Source: Pseudopyrenochaeta lycopersici (taxonomy: Eukaryota > Ascomycota > Dothideomycetes > Pleosporales > Pseudopyrenochaetaceae). Taken from it: DNA of 64,000 nucleotides. Position 1 is the stretch's first letter, and each line of letters begins with the position of its first letter. The DNA lies in NCBI GenBank assembly GCA_003313425.1, contig NHZP01000012.1:1054001-1118000 (forward strand), in the 5' to 3' direction. Shown piece by piece: positions 12,806 through 22,739 of the stretch. Position numbers and translations under genes: made by a program. The notes beneath the pieces were generated by a model. The model was given only the letters and a program-made list of their open reading frames with translations. It was not told the origin of the DNA and ran no database searches.

Positions 12806-14398
12806 ATGCTCTTGTTAATTATTGGTGTGCTTGCACACTTGTTTGCTCTTGGGGCTGGTCTCAACTATGGGCCCACCACATTCTCGAAGCGATGCAGTTC
12901 ACTGACCGACAAACTGCGCCTCCCAAATTCCAGTATTACATTCGCCGAATACATTACTGCGGGTACAACACTGCAGTTTCCCGAGAATGATCCTACCTGT
13001 ACTCGTCCTTCACAGCCCGTATCAGTTGACCTTTGCCGCATAAGCTTGAATATCACTACTTCAGCACGTTCGGGCCTCCGTATGGAAGCTTGGCTCCCAC
13101 AAAACTGGACGGGACGCTTCCTGAGTGTAGGAAATGGCGGTCTTGGAGGTTGTATCCAGTACGAAGACATTGAGTATGCAGCCTCTTTAGGTTTCGCAGC
13201 TGTGGGCACAAATAACGGTCATGATGGAATGACGGGGCAGTCGTTTCTGAACAACCCCGACGTTATTGAGGACTTTGCGTACCGAGCTCTACACACGGGT
13301 GTTGTTGCGGGCAAACAAATCAGTCAGACGTTCTATGGAAAGAAGCACACAAAGAGCTACTATCTTGGTTGCTCTACTGGTGGAAGGCAAGGCTTCAAGT
13401 CAGTCCAAGCTTTTCCTGATGATTTTGATGGTGTTGTTGCAGGAGCGCCTGCGTTCGCTTTCAACAATCTTACTTCATGGAGCTGCCATTTCCTCCCCCT
13501 CACTGGACTTCAAGGTGCCCCCACTTTCGTTCCATTCAGCATGTGGCCTATCATTCATCAAGACATCCTAGACCAGTGTGACGAACTAGACGGCGCCGTG
13601 GACGGCATCCTCGAATCGCCTGATTTGTGCAAATATGATCCGGGTGGCCTCGTCTGTGCTTCTGGACAGAACTCATCATGCCTCACGCCTACCCAAGCAG
13701 ACACGGTCCGCAGCATTTATTCTCCCCTATTTGGTACTGACGGAAGCTTGGTGTATCCTCGCCTGCAACCAGGTTGTGAAACTACTGAAGCACCGTCTGT
13801 ATATTTCCAAGGGCAGCCATTTGGGGCCTCAGACTGGTGGAAGTACGCAATTTTCAACAATCCCCAGTGGGATCCACTTAGCCTCACACCCAAGGACTAC
13901 GACATATCGTCGGGCCTGAACTTGTTTAATATCGAAACATGGGATGGAGACTTGTCAGCATTTAAAAAGAGAGGTGGCAAATTACTGCACTACCACGGTC
14001 TGGTGGACGGTATTATTTCTAGCGACAACTCACCTCGCTATTATGCGCATGTTTCAAAGACAATGGGTTTAGAGCCAAAGAAACTTGACGACTTCTATCG
14101 CTACTTTCGGATCTCAGGTATGGCCCATTGTGGTGGCGGGCCTGGGGCGTCCTTTATCGGGAATCAGCGCCGGAACACAGCGAGTCTAAGGCCAGAAGAA
14201 AATGTTTTGATGGCCACTGTGAAGTGGGTGGAGGAGGGGATTGCTCCAGACACGATTCTGGGAACAGCGTTCCTGAATGGGACGGTGGAGAGTGGTGTGA
14301 ACTTCAAGAGAAGGCACTGCCGATGGCCTTATCGGAACGTCTACAAGGGGAAAGGTGACGTGAAAAAGGAGTCCAGCTGGCAATGTAAGCTTACCTAG
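12806..14398 (+). CDS. Secreted feruloyl esterase / tannase family (FaeB-like), 530 aa
   Basis: A single exon encodes 530 residues. The first ~20 form a signal peptide (hydrophobic LLLIIGVLAHLFALGAG), so the enzyme should be secreted. The family hydrolyses ester bonds of ferulic, p-coumaric or gallic acid on plant cell-wall polysaccharides and tannins. The catalytic set is visible: Ser190 in GCSTGGRQG preceded by Cys189, Asp401 in LVDG, and His441 followed by Cys442 in MAHCGGGPG. This is the CS-D-HC pattern of the family, with the two cysteines expected to form a disulphide next to the triad. The calcium-binding region around DELDGAVDGI is also present. The frame is open 29 codons upstream, but 12806 is the ATG that begins the signal peptide. 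The upstream sugar transporter suggests a plant-biomass role. Tannase and feruloyl esterase activity cannot be separated by eye. Confidence 0.93.
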   Translation: MLLLIIGVLAHLFALGAGLNYGPTTFSKRCSSLTDKLRLPNSSITFAEYITAGTTLQFPENDPTCTRPSQPVSVDLCRISLNITTSARSGLRMEAWLPQNWTGRFLSVGNGGLGGCIQYEDIEYAASLGFAAVGTNNGHDGMTGQSFLNNPDVIEDFAYRALHTGVVAGKQISQTFYGKKHTKSYYLGCSTGGRQGFKSVQAFPDDFDGVVAGAPAFAFNNLTSWSCHFLPLTGLQGAPTFVPFSMWPIIHQDILDQCDELDGAVDGILESPDLCKYDPGGLVCASGQNSSCLTPTQADTVRSIYSPLFGTDGSLVYPRLQPGCETTEAPSVYFQGQPFGASDWWKYAIFNNPQWDPLSLTPKDYDISSGLNLFNIETWDGDLSAFKKRGGKLLHYHGLVDGIISSDNSPRYYAHVSKTMGLEPKKLDDFYRYFRISGMAHCGGGPGASFIGNQRRNTASLRPEENVLMATVKWVEEGIAPDTILGTAFLNGTVESGVNFKRRHCRWPYRNVYKGKGDVKKESSWQCKLT

Positions 14399-15442
14399 AG
14401 AGTACCTGATTATAGGCACAATGGTGTCTTCAATAAATAGGAGTCGTCTTAAGCTGTACCGAATTGTTGTGCAATGCTTAGCTGTCACAAGGTATTCTGC
14501 TCGGTATACGATTCCTTAACCTTAGACTTAGTGGAAGCAACTACAGGAATTAACCGCAATAGTATAGTACAGTAGCTAACAGAACCATAGTATTGCTGGT
14601 ATGGAGAGCGCATCCTCATGAGCCACTATGGTCCAATTAAAAATATCAACGCTCTAACCATAATCTATCATCTATTCAAGATATTCTGGTCCACGAGTGA
14701 CCAGCAATTTGATACCATAATGCATTACTGGGCCTTGCTAACAGTTTCGAGCATTTATATAGTTCATCGTCCAGCTCGTAAACGTGATCAGGGGCTTTCG
14801 CTTCTATGTCATCATCGGCGAGTCCCAGCCATGCTATCAGGATAGATCGCTCATTGTCTTAAGACGTCTTTAGTGAGCAGGTGAGACTTTGCGTACCACG
14901 TAAACTTGCTCCAAAGACTCTAGCAGTTGGCTAGGGCATCAAGTTAGCGTATTGAATTCAACTATTCTGTCTGACGCAGCCTGCATTTCACTATTCTTTT
15001 GTCGGTATTGACATTGGTGTTCCTTGTATGTAATATGCATGGCAAAGGGGAGGGTCATACAGGCCTAGTGGGTCACTCCAATTTACACTAAAAATTAGGA
15101 TCCCGACACCTTCATATCTGGACGACCACTTAATAGACTGATCTAAAACTCCAGAAAATATTTTATGTATACATTTTTATTATATGTATAAGCTTAATAA
15201 GCCTTTTTCCCCTAGTTCTCAAGATACTAAGTTAGAGGGGGGGGGAGTTTAAGCATTTTAAACTTTAGCTCAATACATTCTTCATTACTTAAAATAGTAC
15301 TTAAAAATTCTAGAATACAAAAATCAGTTACATGCAGTCTTATAGTGAAACCCAGAGAAAAATTAATAGAGCGATGGATCTCACCGAGTTTGTGGCAATA
15401 CAGCGAGTATGCGGTGTTGAGAATCATCCATTGAGGTAACAA
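14399..15442. other. AT-rich intergenic DNA left of the MITE
   Basis: This stretch becomes strongly AT-rich from about 15100 and includes a run of G residues at about 15236-15245. The 76-codon minus-strand frame at 15227-15457 resembles no family and runs into the MITE terminus, so it is not annotated. It looks like degenerate repeat DNA into which the MITE inserted. The first few hundred bases probably carry the esterase 3' end. Confidence 0.45.
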
Positions 15443-15444
15443 TA

Positions 15445-15471
15445 ACGTACATGGCAAGCGAGCGGGCCACT
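15445..15471 (+). repeat. Left terminal inverted repeat of the MITE
   Basis: Twenty-seven bases starting ACGTACATGG, matched by the reverse complement of 16042-16068 with a single mismatch at position 9. Weaker similarity continues inward for about 12 more bases. Confidence 0.88.
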
Positions 15472-16041
15472 GGACTTAACACTAAAAAAATTCAAGTCCT
15501 ACACTATATCTTAACAACTACTTAATACTTTTCTTTGTAGACTATACTATAAGACTGTATCTAGACGTTTTTAAAACTTTAGAATTTCTAAGTATTATTT
15601 AAAGTTAGAAGAGAATTATTAAGCTAAAGCTTAAACTACTTTAAAATCTAACCTATAAAGTTTATATCTTAAGAACTAGAAATGTAGGGGCTTACTATGT
15701 ATAAGTATATAATAAAATTGTATATGTAAATACTCTAGTAGTGTTCGTACGAGGTAAATTGCTCATTCTTGTACCTATTCGGCCCGACTCTCAGGGGCTC
15801 TCAGGGGCTCCTGGGCAGCCTATATAGAGGTCTCTCTCTCGCACGAGCGAGAGGCCAGGTCAAGGAATACAACTATCTTTCATCTCCCCCCTGAGCGTAC
15901 GCGCGTGCGGCTCTGTTGGGACCACCAGATGCGTAGCCATCTAGAAAGGTAAAAGCCAACCGACAAGTAGAGTTTAAATAATTCTGTTATACAGTTATTT
16001 AGATATAAAGGTGCAGGGATTCTAAGTTTGATGTAAAATCG

Positions 16042-16068
16042 AGTGGCCCGCTCGCTTGCTATGTACGT
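16042..16068 (-). repeat. Right terminal inverted repeat of the MITE
   Basis: Reverse-complement partner of 15445-15471 with 26 of 27 positions identical, followed directly by the TA duplication at 16069-16070. Confidence 0.88.
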
Positions 16069-16070
16069 TA

Positions 16071-18040
16071 ACGTCAATGAAGAGAGTTCCACAGAAGCTA
16101 TAGCGGATAACGCGAGACATGTATTAGATACAACTAGAGCGATACGTATTATCTAACGACTGATTCCTTCACAGGCACAAAGGAAGCGGATACAACTATG
16201 TTCTAGACCGAAATTCCGTAGATGCTAAGACTGGCGGCAAGAGAACGATGAGGGCCAACCGTAGCCAGAAGGTTCACTCGACTTTATCAAATCATCGTAA
16301 TTGCCTAGAAACGGACTACTTCAAATCTTTAATTTTTCAGTAATTGTTACCACAAGGTTCTTTCAACGAAGGATCTCGGGTGTGTACATTACGCGCTGAC
16401 TCCAACTAATTACATCGGAGTACGATATATGCAAACCAGACACATTTCAATCGTGCACAGATCCTGATGTTCGTCTACCGTCATGTCTAACGCCATGAAT
16501 ACATTCATCGTAGTTATAGGTCACTTCTCAGACACTTCTCATACTCACCTGAGTCTACTGACCCTGGAGTTAGGTGGGTGGCTCTATCTCTGACCACGTG
16601 CATGTTCTCGTACTGGACCCGCTCGGATACGATGTCTGCATCATCGAGTCTCGCTCCCAAGAAGAGATGCATGGGCGTGCTGCAGGTTGGAGTTTGTGGC
16701 ACCATGTAGACGTCGAATTCATGGCGAGCCGCTTGTTGTGGGACTAGCCAACATGATTTCGAACCATCTGGCGCCTTATTTGTGTTACATATGTTTATGA
16801 TATGGCCGATCGGGCCGAACACAAACGAATTTCGTCCAAATACCAATACCGGTACCCAAGACCATCTCATTGATGAACCTCTCAGGGGAACAGGCTGCAG
16901 GGCTGTTGGCAGAAATAGTTTTTTGATTCGCACCAAAGTGATTCCAATTAAATCAACACATACTTGGAGCCAATGCTGCCTAAATGTCCAAGTAGAGCTG
17001 TATCACATCATCATTGAATCAATGCAACAAGCTGGGCACGATCTTCAGTACAAACTCTTCATTACATGTAGCTCAACCGTGACGAACAGTGCCTGTGGCG
17101 CAAGTATCAGGTGCCTTTGTTGCCTAGTCAACGTACACGATGTTTTCTTTTGGGTATGGCGATAAGATTTTGCGTATTGAAGGTCATGGTCGAATATTGC
17201 TCGGCAGAGTGCCGCCAATTTTTAAATACATTTACCCCCTATGATATACTGGATTGTCTAATAGATCGTCGGTCTTTGACAATATGTCTGGCCTCTATAT
17301 CTCCCCGTTCAAAAATTCTTCATTGTGGGCTTATAACCAAGAAATTAGAGAAGCTGAATGATTTTGGCTTTTGATCAATTATTTTGATTCGAAGCAATGG
17401 TTAACCAGTCAAATGCTGCGGATAAGTGTTCAATTTTAGTTGTAGTCAATTCGTAGCCAGAGCAGCCTCTGAAAAGTTGCGTCTGGGATTTCCAAATTAA
17501 GACTCTTTTGGAGGAAACGTTCGTTCTGTCACTATATCGAGTCTCATAAGAGTATGAAATTGCAGAAACGCAGCTATAGTCTGCCGAGAATGACATTTTA
17601 TCATATTCTTCTGTTTTTCGACACACATCAATAGCACCGATTTCTATCTCCGGCAGACTAAGCTGCTTTAACGCCAGTTTTCAAAATCTAAGCAAGTAAA
17701 CATTCACCGTTTTCAATCACTATGGCCACAGAGCTGACGCTTTGTAAGGCTGACAGCCGCCTCTGTTGTGACACTTGCCGTTCCTATCGTCCATGTCAAT
17801 CCCACCAGCTTCAAATGTCGCATGAACACTATCATGCTGCAAAACTAAGCTTAACATCTTCAACAATACTTTTAGGCGTCACTCAAGAACATGAATGCGG
17901 GTCAGAAATTTGCACAAAAATGAATGCTCAAAAGTCTTATATGGAGCGGAGGTATGGAAGTTGTGAAGTTGGAACTGACAAGTCCTCTCACATGGTCCAA
18001 TTGTCTATATGTTCAAGCATTCTTCCAAACTCTAACTATT
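16071..18040. other. Gene-poor interval right of the MITE
   Basis: No recognisable gene in about 2 kb. A 140-codon frame on the minus strand (16514-16936) and a 108-codon cysteine-containing frame on the plus strand (17722-18048) are the longest. Neither shows a signal peptide or a known domain, and the second runs antisense into the 3' end of the next gene. The composition is AT-leaning with a TE-like island on the left. Confidence 0.4.
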
Positions 18041-19084
18041 CTAGATAGTCTCAAACGTAAATGAGTCCGATACCTCGAGAATGATTTGCCCAGTCTTGTC
18101 ATTCCACCGCTTCTTCCTTTCACTCTCATCACCTGCCAATAACTCCTCCTTCGTGCCTCGTCTCCACTTCGAAAATGCTGTAAGCAATGTCTTGCTCACA
18201 TCAACCTTGTACACAACGCCAGCGTCGAGGACTCCCAGCTCACCTCCATTCGAAGTCACTTTGTCATACTTCTCTAGCCAGAATGTCCTCTCGTACGGCA
18301 CACCAGGTCTGAACTCCTCAAACATATTTTCAGAAGGAAATGGCTCCTTACCTTCGAAGCACCCGATACCATATGGCCATTCAACCTCCTCATCGTCTTC
18401 ATCGACAACGTAAGCTATCTCTTCAAGGCCGTGAAATTCCTTCAGTGGTGTCTTGTGCAAGCACACAGTGATGACATCCTCTTCGTGCGAAACGACTTGG
18501 AGATTGAAACCAAAGGGCGGTTCCCCACTTAGATGGCAGATTTCTGCTGTTGGAGCCAGATTTACGGAGAATTGTGGTTGCGCCGTGGCATCATCGAACA
18601 CAGTGAACTTGATTGGGCGGGAAAGACGACGAACATGCAAATACTCGGGTGAATCTTGATGTACCTCTCCCCGGCACGCCCACGGCGTTTCATTATCATC
18701 TTGCCAGCGTATTTCATATCTGTGTCCCGGTGTGAGGAGCTGTTTCCAAAAGTTCTCGCGCGCATCGATTTTCAGGTCAAACCACTGATTTCGCGCTCCC
18801 GCTTTGACAAGAAGTTCCCCGGGACTTTCGTCGGCGGAAGATACAGAGACCTTTTTGTCGGTGACTGTGTCAAATAGGTCAAAGAGGCCGCCTTGGAGAG
18901 CGAGAGGGAGACTAAAGTTTTTGGATGAGGAGTGATAGCCAGGGATGACTAGGGTAGCGTCGTGAGAGGTGTCGTGCATTTGAATCTTGAGGCTGGGCGT
19001 GGTTCCTGCGAATCCTTTGCGACCAAGTTCAAAGGAAATTTCACCGTCTAAGTACAAGGAGATGGTGGGGTTCGGGTCCGCCAT
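18041..19084 (-). CDS. Conserved-looking hypothetical protein, 347 aa
   Basis: One uninterrupted exon encodes 347 residues. The ATG at 19084 was preferred over an earlier in-frame ATG nine codons upstream because it has a better context (GCCATGGCG). I do not recognise a named domain. The sequence is rich in alternating hydrophobic and polar residues, aromatic residues and glycine, suggesting a mainly beta-sheet soluble protein. It has an acidic stretch VDEDDEEVEW about two-thirds along and a basic patch near the C-terminus (ERKKRW). There is no signal peptide or membrane segment. Natural composition over its whole length, and the absence of stops across more than 1 kb, support a real gene. 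Neighbours give no functional clue. Confidence 0.75.
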   Translation of the reverse strand: MADPNPTISLYLDGEISFELGRKGFAGTTPSLKIQMHDTSHDATLVIPGYHSSSKNFSLPLALQGGLFDLFDTVTDKKVSVSSADESPGELLVKAGARNQWFDLKIDARENFWKQLLTPGHRYEIRWQDDNETPWACRGEVHQDSPEYLHVRRLSRPIKFTVFDDATAQPQFSVNLAPTAEICHLSGEPPFGFNLQVVSHEEDVITVCLHKTPLKEFHGLEEIAYVVDEDDEEVEWPYGIGCFEGKEPFPSENMFEEFRPGVPYERTFWLEKYDKVTSNGGELGVLDAGVVYKVDVSKTLLTAFSKWRRGTKEELLAGDESERKKRWNDKTGQIILEVSDSFTFETI

Positions 19085-20788
19085 GGCAAGTTTGATGGGT
19101 TCGAAACACAAATTTTAATTGCTTGGGACTTTTAGTTAGGATTTGCGTGAACATTATTACTGAAGTAACGAAGGAGAGGAGCTACCAATGCTTGAATTGG
19201 CGGCTTGCAGCGGCCCGTGGGGAAGACGTGGGGGTGGTTACGTGATCTCGAATTGAGTTGGACACCGCGTTCGCAGCCAGTTCAACTCTGGTACATTGAG
19301 CTCGTGGTGAAGTCTTTTCAGAGTTAAAAGATGCGATTGATAGCGAGAAAACCCTATTGCTGCTAGCAAACATTTGATCTAGAAACGCAGTGCAGCACTG
19401 GTGAACGCGCCGTGATTGACAAGCTACGTCATGCATGCTCCATCATTCGACCAATCAGAACGGGGTATGACTTGTCTTACCTCAAAGTAAAAGGGTGAAA
19501 CAAGGCACAAGGCAGATTCCTTAGCTGATATGAATACGATGATTATGTTGTCAGCAATGACGTACTTCATGTTGTAAAACTCCAATTCATGGGGCCAATC
19601 TAGGTTCATCTGACACATTGCCGTTTTGATCGAGATGGGAAAACATATTCTGGCCCCATCGTATAACATACAAACTGCTACGATGTATTCATACCTAGTA
19701 GTAAACAATAACAAGAGATCGTCATCAATAGGGGCTAGCGTATTATTGCTTCAGCAAAAACTTCCCAGTTCGCTCGTTTATGGCTTTGAGTATATCGACA
19801 AATGACAGCTTCTACTTGGTGTGCTGCCTAAATTGTGTCCCCTAAATTTTATTCTATGCGTATAAAGTCAGTACGTAAAGTGTCAAAGACTTTGCATAAA
19901 GACATCGTAATTGAGCAAACGCTTAAACAGAAACGAAGGAGTTTCCTGTAAGACATAAGGGCGCTACGCGTGCGTCCTCCCTTGGGGCGTGTATATTTTT
20001 GTCTCCCTATACCGGCTCCCACCTACGTTAGTTGCTATGGTCCACTTGTTGGTTGGCCTTGGCCGCATCATTACCTTTTTTAGTCAAGTGCCTGGCGATC
20101 CTTCGAGGCCACATGCGTGTGGAGGATTGCAAGGTATACGGCCTGAACGGTTAAAGCGGCTCTCTGGATACCACTCATGTAAACACTCAGCCTTAAACCA
20201 TATTGTGCGTGCAATCAGCCCGGTAGCCTGGTCTCTGATTCAAGCAAGGACAAGACTCAAGGTAGACAGACCGGAAACGCTGATCTTTCTGCCACTACTA
20301 TCTTTAGTTCAAAATTGGCGTTAAGTGATAAGCCAGTTATCATTGCAACGATACAGGCAATTCTTCTGAAACGCTGCTTGCAACATGGTGATGCAATATT
20401 ATGCGTTCAAATCCTTCGTCCATGCTCCATACGAGTGATTTGCATATCATTGTCCAAGTTCAATGAGGCTGCTATCCAATCCTAACGCCACACTCTCAGG
20501 CTTCCAGTCCTTGTACCACGATATCTAGCGTTGGTTTCAATCGAGCCTCTTTGTACCACTCTGTTGCGGGGCCAAGTAATACGGCGAGCGTAATTTTCTG
20601 TAATGAAGGTTGAACATAGCCCCATCTAAGGGCAATGGAATGCTCTATCAGTACGCCGTGTTTATGTATATAAAGCTGGATATGTCACTACAAATGGCCA
20701 TTCAGTCCGTCTCATCATCCGTCGCAGTCTATCCGTAGAACGATCTTCATTACTTTATCCCATTCGCTCAGGTCTCCAAAACTTCACT
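19085..20788. other. Intergenic region with metalloprotease promoter
   Basis: About 1.7 kb between divergent genes. Open frames are short and unrecognised. The right end carries a good TATA-like box (listed separately) followed by C/T-rich sequence up to the ATG at 20789, a usual fungal promoter arrangement. Nothing else was seen. Confidence 0.45.
20667..20674 (+). promoter_or_regulatory. TATA box of the metalloprotease gene
   Basis: The string TATATAAA lies 115 bases before the start codon at 20789 and is followed by pyrimidine-rich sequence (CATTACTTTATCCC and similar) suitable for transcription initiation. A position of 60-120 bases upstream of the ATG is normal for a strongly expressed secreted-protein gene in filamentous fungi. 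Confidence 0.5.
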
Positions 20789-22113
20789 ATGGTGGGCTTC
20801 AGCAGACCACTGGTAACGGTAGCAGCTTTTCTGGCAGTTGCCCAAGCTCATCCTCGAGGGTATGATATACACTATACATCTTCGTAGAACCAAGACATGG
20901 AGAGTCTGAGATTTCCTGTTTTCTATTGCCTATACTGGAGGATATAATGAACTAAAAAAATTTCCCCAGTAATGTGATCAAGGTGGCAATGCTGACCAAA
21001 GTTTAGAAGTTTGCAGTTCGGCAGTCTCAGCCCAGCTTGGGCTGTAAAGAGAGCACTCTACAATCTTGACGATATCTCAGACCAAGGCCACAAAGATAAA
21101 TTGACCCAAGGTCTCAAAGATGCCGTGACAATCGCAGCGAAAGCTCTGGAGACGATGGATGACGAGAAGCACGTATCCAAGCTTGATTTCTGGTTCGGTG
21201 ACCAGAACTCCGATGACAATGCTCGCGAGACCATAAGGCAAGTATATAAGAACTTTGTTGGCGACAACACAGACGGGACAGGCTCGGGCACCAATGGCAA
21301 CGTCATTGTGTATACCGATGATTACTGGAAGCCTACGGACGCACAGATCCCAGGTGTTGGAGCCGATGGAAAAACAGGCTTTTGTTCATTGGAAAAGGAT
21401 GGAAAGACTGGCACTGCGTATTTCAAGACTAATAATAAGAAGCCCGCAATGCACTTTTGTGATAAGGTGTGGGACAGAACTGACTTGGCTGCTCTTACAG
21501 CCGATGACTGCTCTGCGCTGGGTAGCCACGTTAATACAAGGACTTGGACGAAGAACTTCTTTGGAGCGAACGTTTTGCACGAATACATGTAAGTCAGCAA
21601 TGCCGAGATTTGTCTCAGAAAGGCAACCAATAACATCTATGTAGGCACTACCCTCGGATTGGTAAAGATGCTGTCGGTACACAAATTGGTGATGTTGTCT
21701 ATGATGCCTTTCGTAAGGAATATTTCCGTTCATGCTCAGGTTCATTGTATGCTAATACATCTGCCTCTACCTAGAATGCCGCGCCCTTGCTGCCGACAAT
21801 GACGTGGAACGAAGGAAGAAAACGATAGTCAATGCGGACACATATGTGTGGTATGCTCTGGTATGGATTCCTCCGTGACGAAAAAACCTGAATTTCGTGT
21901 ATTAATCAACTCTTCTTTCAGGAAATTGCTTTCACAGAGATTTGCGGCAAAGGCTTCTCTGGCCCACGCGACGAACGCGACGACGATGAAACTAACCAGG
22001 ACTGGCCCGATTCCGATCCTGAGACGGATGACCCCAATAATGGAGCTTGTGATTGCAATGAGAGTGGCTGTACTCCAGATTCCCCTGCATGCTGTGCGAA
22101 TGGGACATGCTAA
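20789..22113 (+). CDS. Secreted zinc metalloprotease, HEXXH type (deuterolysin-like), 332 aa
   Basis: Five exons (20789-20859, 21007-21588, 21645-21712, 21775-21860, 21922-22113) give 332 residues. Exon 1 encodes a signal peptide ending near VAQAHP. The zinc motif is HEYMH (His215, Glu216, His219) and is interrupted by intron 2, which falls inside the Met codon. Downstream, GT-x(3)-D-x(2)-YD (229-238) resembles the GTxxDxxYG motif that supplies the third ligand in M35 deuterolysins, but the spacing is not exact. So 'deuterolysin-like' is the safe label. The C-terminus is acidic and ends in a cysteine-rich tail (CDC, C, CC, C), probably disulphide-bonded. Phase agreement at all four introns and the intact HEXXH support the model. 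Introns 2-4 are 56, 62 and 61 bases; intron 1 is 147. The enzyme should act outside the cell. Confidence 0.85.
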
Positions 22114-22739
22114 ACACTCATTGACTTCCGTGGGCAGTGTGATGGCCTCAGGGATTACTTGCAATACTACGTAAAAGGTCTAAGGATACAATTTGGACTG
22201 TGCCAATCCAGCATACAGGAGAGAGTATCTAAACACTTGGTGTAAAACTGTAGGTAGGCAGATATCTATGTTAGGTAGCTATCATTAAGCAGGTTGCTCA
22301 ATACATTCCGTGCTTTTTTCAATGTGGACAGGAAATATATCATCTTATATTGCTTCATAAATGATTCCATCGATTCCAAAAAATCATGAGTTTCTCAATC
22401 AAGGAACGGCTTCGCTACCCCAGGGCTCTGAATCCAGTCTTAGAAATTTCAACATATGTTCGTTGAAAAAAACGATGTTCAAGCTTCTTATCCCACAACC
22501 ATAACTGAATTCTGACTCTGATCACTCTAGTAATTGAAAATTGCGGACCCTACATCAGTTCTCATTCACCTGCCTTAAAGCGCCATGGTTTACCAATTGA
22601 ACATATACAAGCGGCACAGTACGTTCACTCAATCACTCCATGGCTAGCGTGCAGTACAGACCAGCACTCGTTCGCAAAGCGTACCCATGTTGGTTCCCTT
22701 CATGGATAGCATCTATTCCTCGAGTTAAGTATCGCTTCT
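22114..22739. other. Intergenic, convergent gene ends
   Basis: This 626-base stretch lies between the 3' ends of the metalloprotease and the kinase-like gene. It is AT-rich and probably holds both 3' untranslated regions. I see no coding frame or repeat in it. Confidence 0.5.

Larger units (their letters stand above)
15445..16068. mobile_element. Non-autonomous pogo/Tc1-mariner-type element (MITE), 624 bp
   Basis: The element is bounded by 27-base terminal inverted repeats that differ at one position, beginning ACGTACAT and containing AAGCGAGCGGGCCACT. It is flanked on both sides by the dinucleotide TA (15443-15444 and 16069-16070), the target duplication typical of Tc1/mariner/pogo elements. 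At 624 bases it is far too short for a transposase of this class, and no DDE-type frame is visible, so it must be mobilised in trans or be dead. The interior is very AT-rich on the left. On the right are a direct repeat of TCAGGGGCTC at 15791-15810 and a hairpin with arms CTCTCGC/GCGAGAG near 15837. A 70-codon minus-strand frame at 15880-16092 crosses the right terminus and has no recognisable domain. Confidence 0.85.

Noticed and set aside
15880..16092. Possible transposase fragment inside the MITE
   Set aside because: Only 70 codons, no DDE or helix-turn-helix motif, and it runs through the terminal repeat, which a transposase frame would not.
16514..16936. 140-codon minus-strand frame
   Set aside because: No recognised domain, no splice partners, no leader features, located in gene-poor DNA.
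17722..18048. 108-codon cysteine-containing plus-strand frame
   Set aside because: No signal peptide or family pattern; its 3' end is antisense to a well-supported gene.
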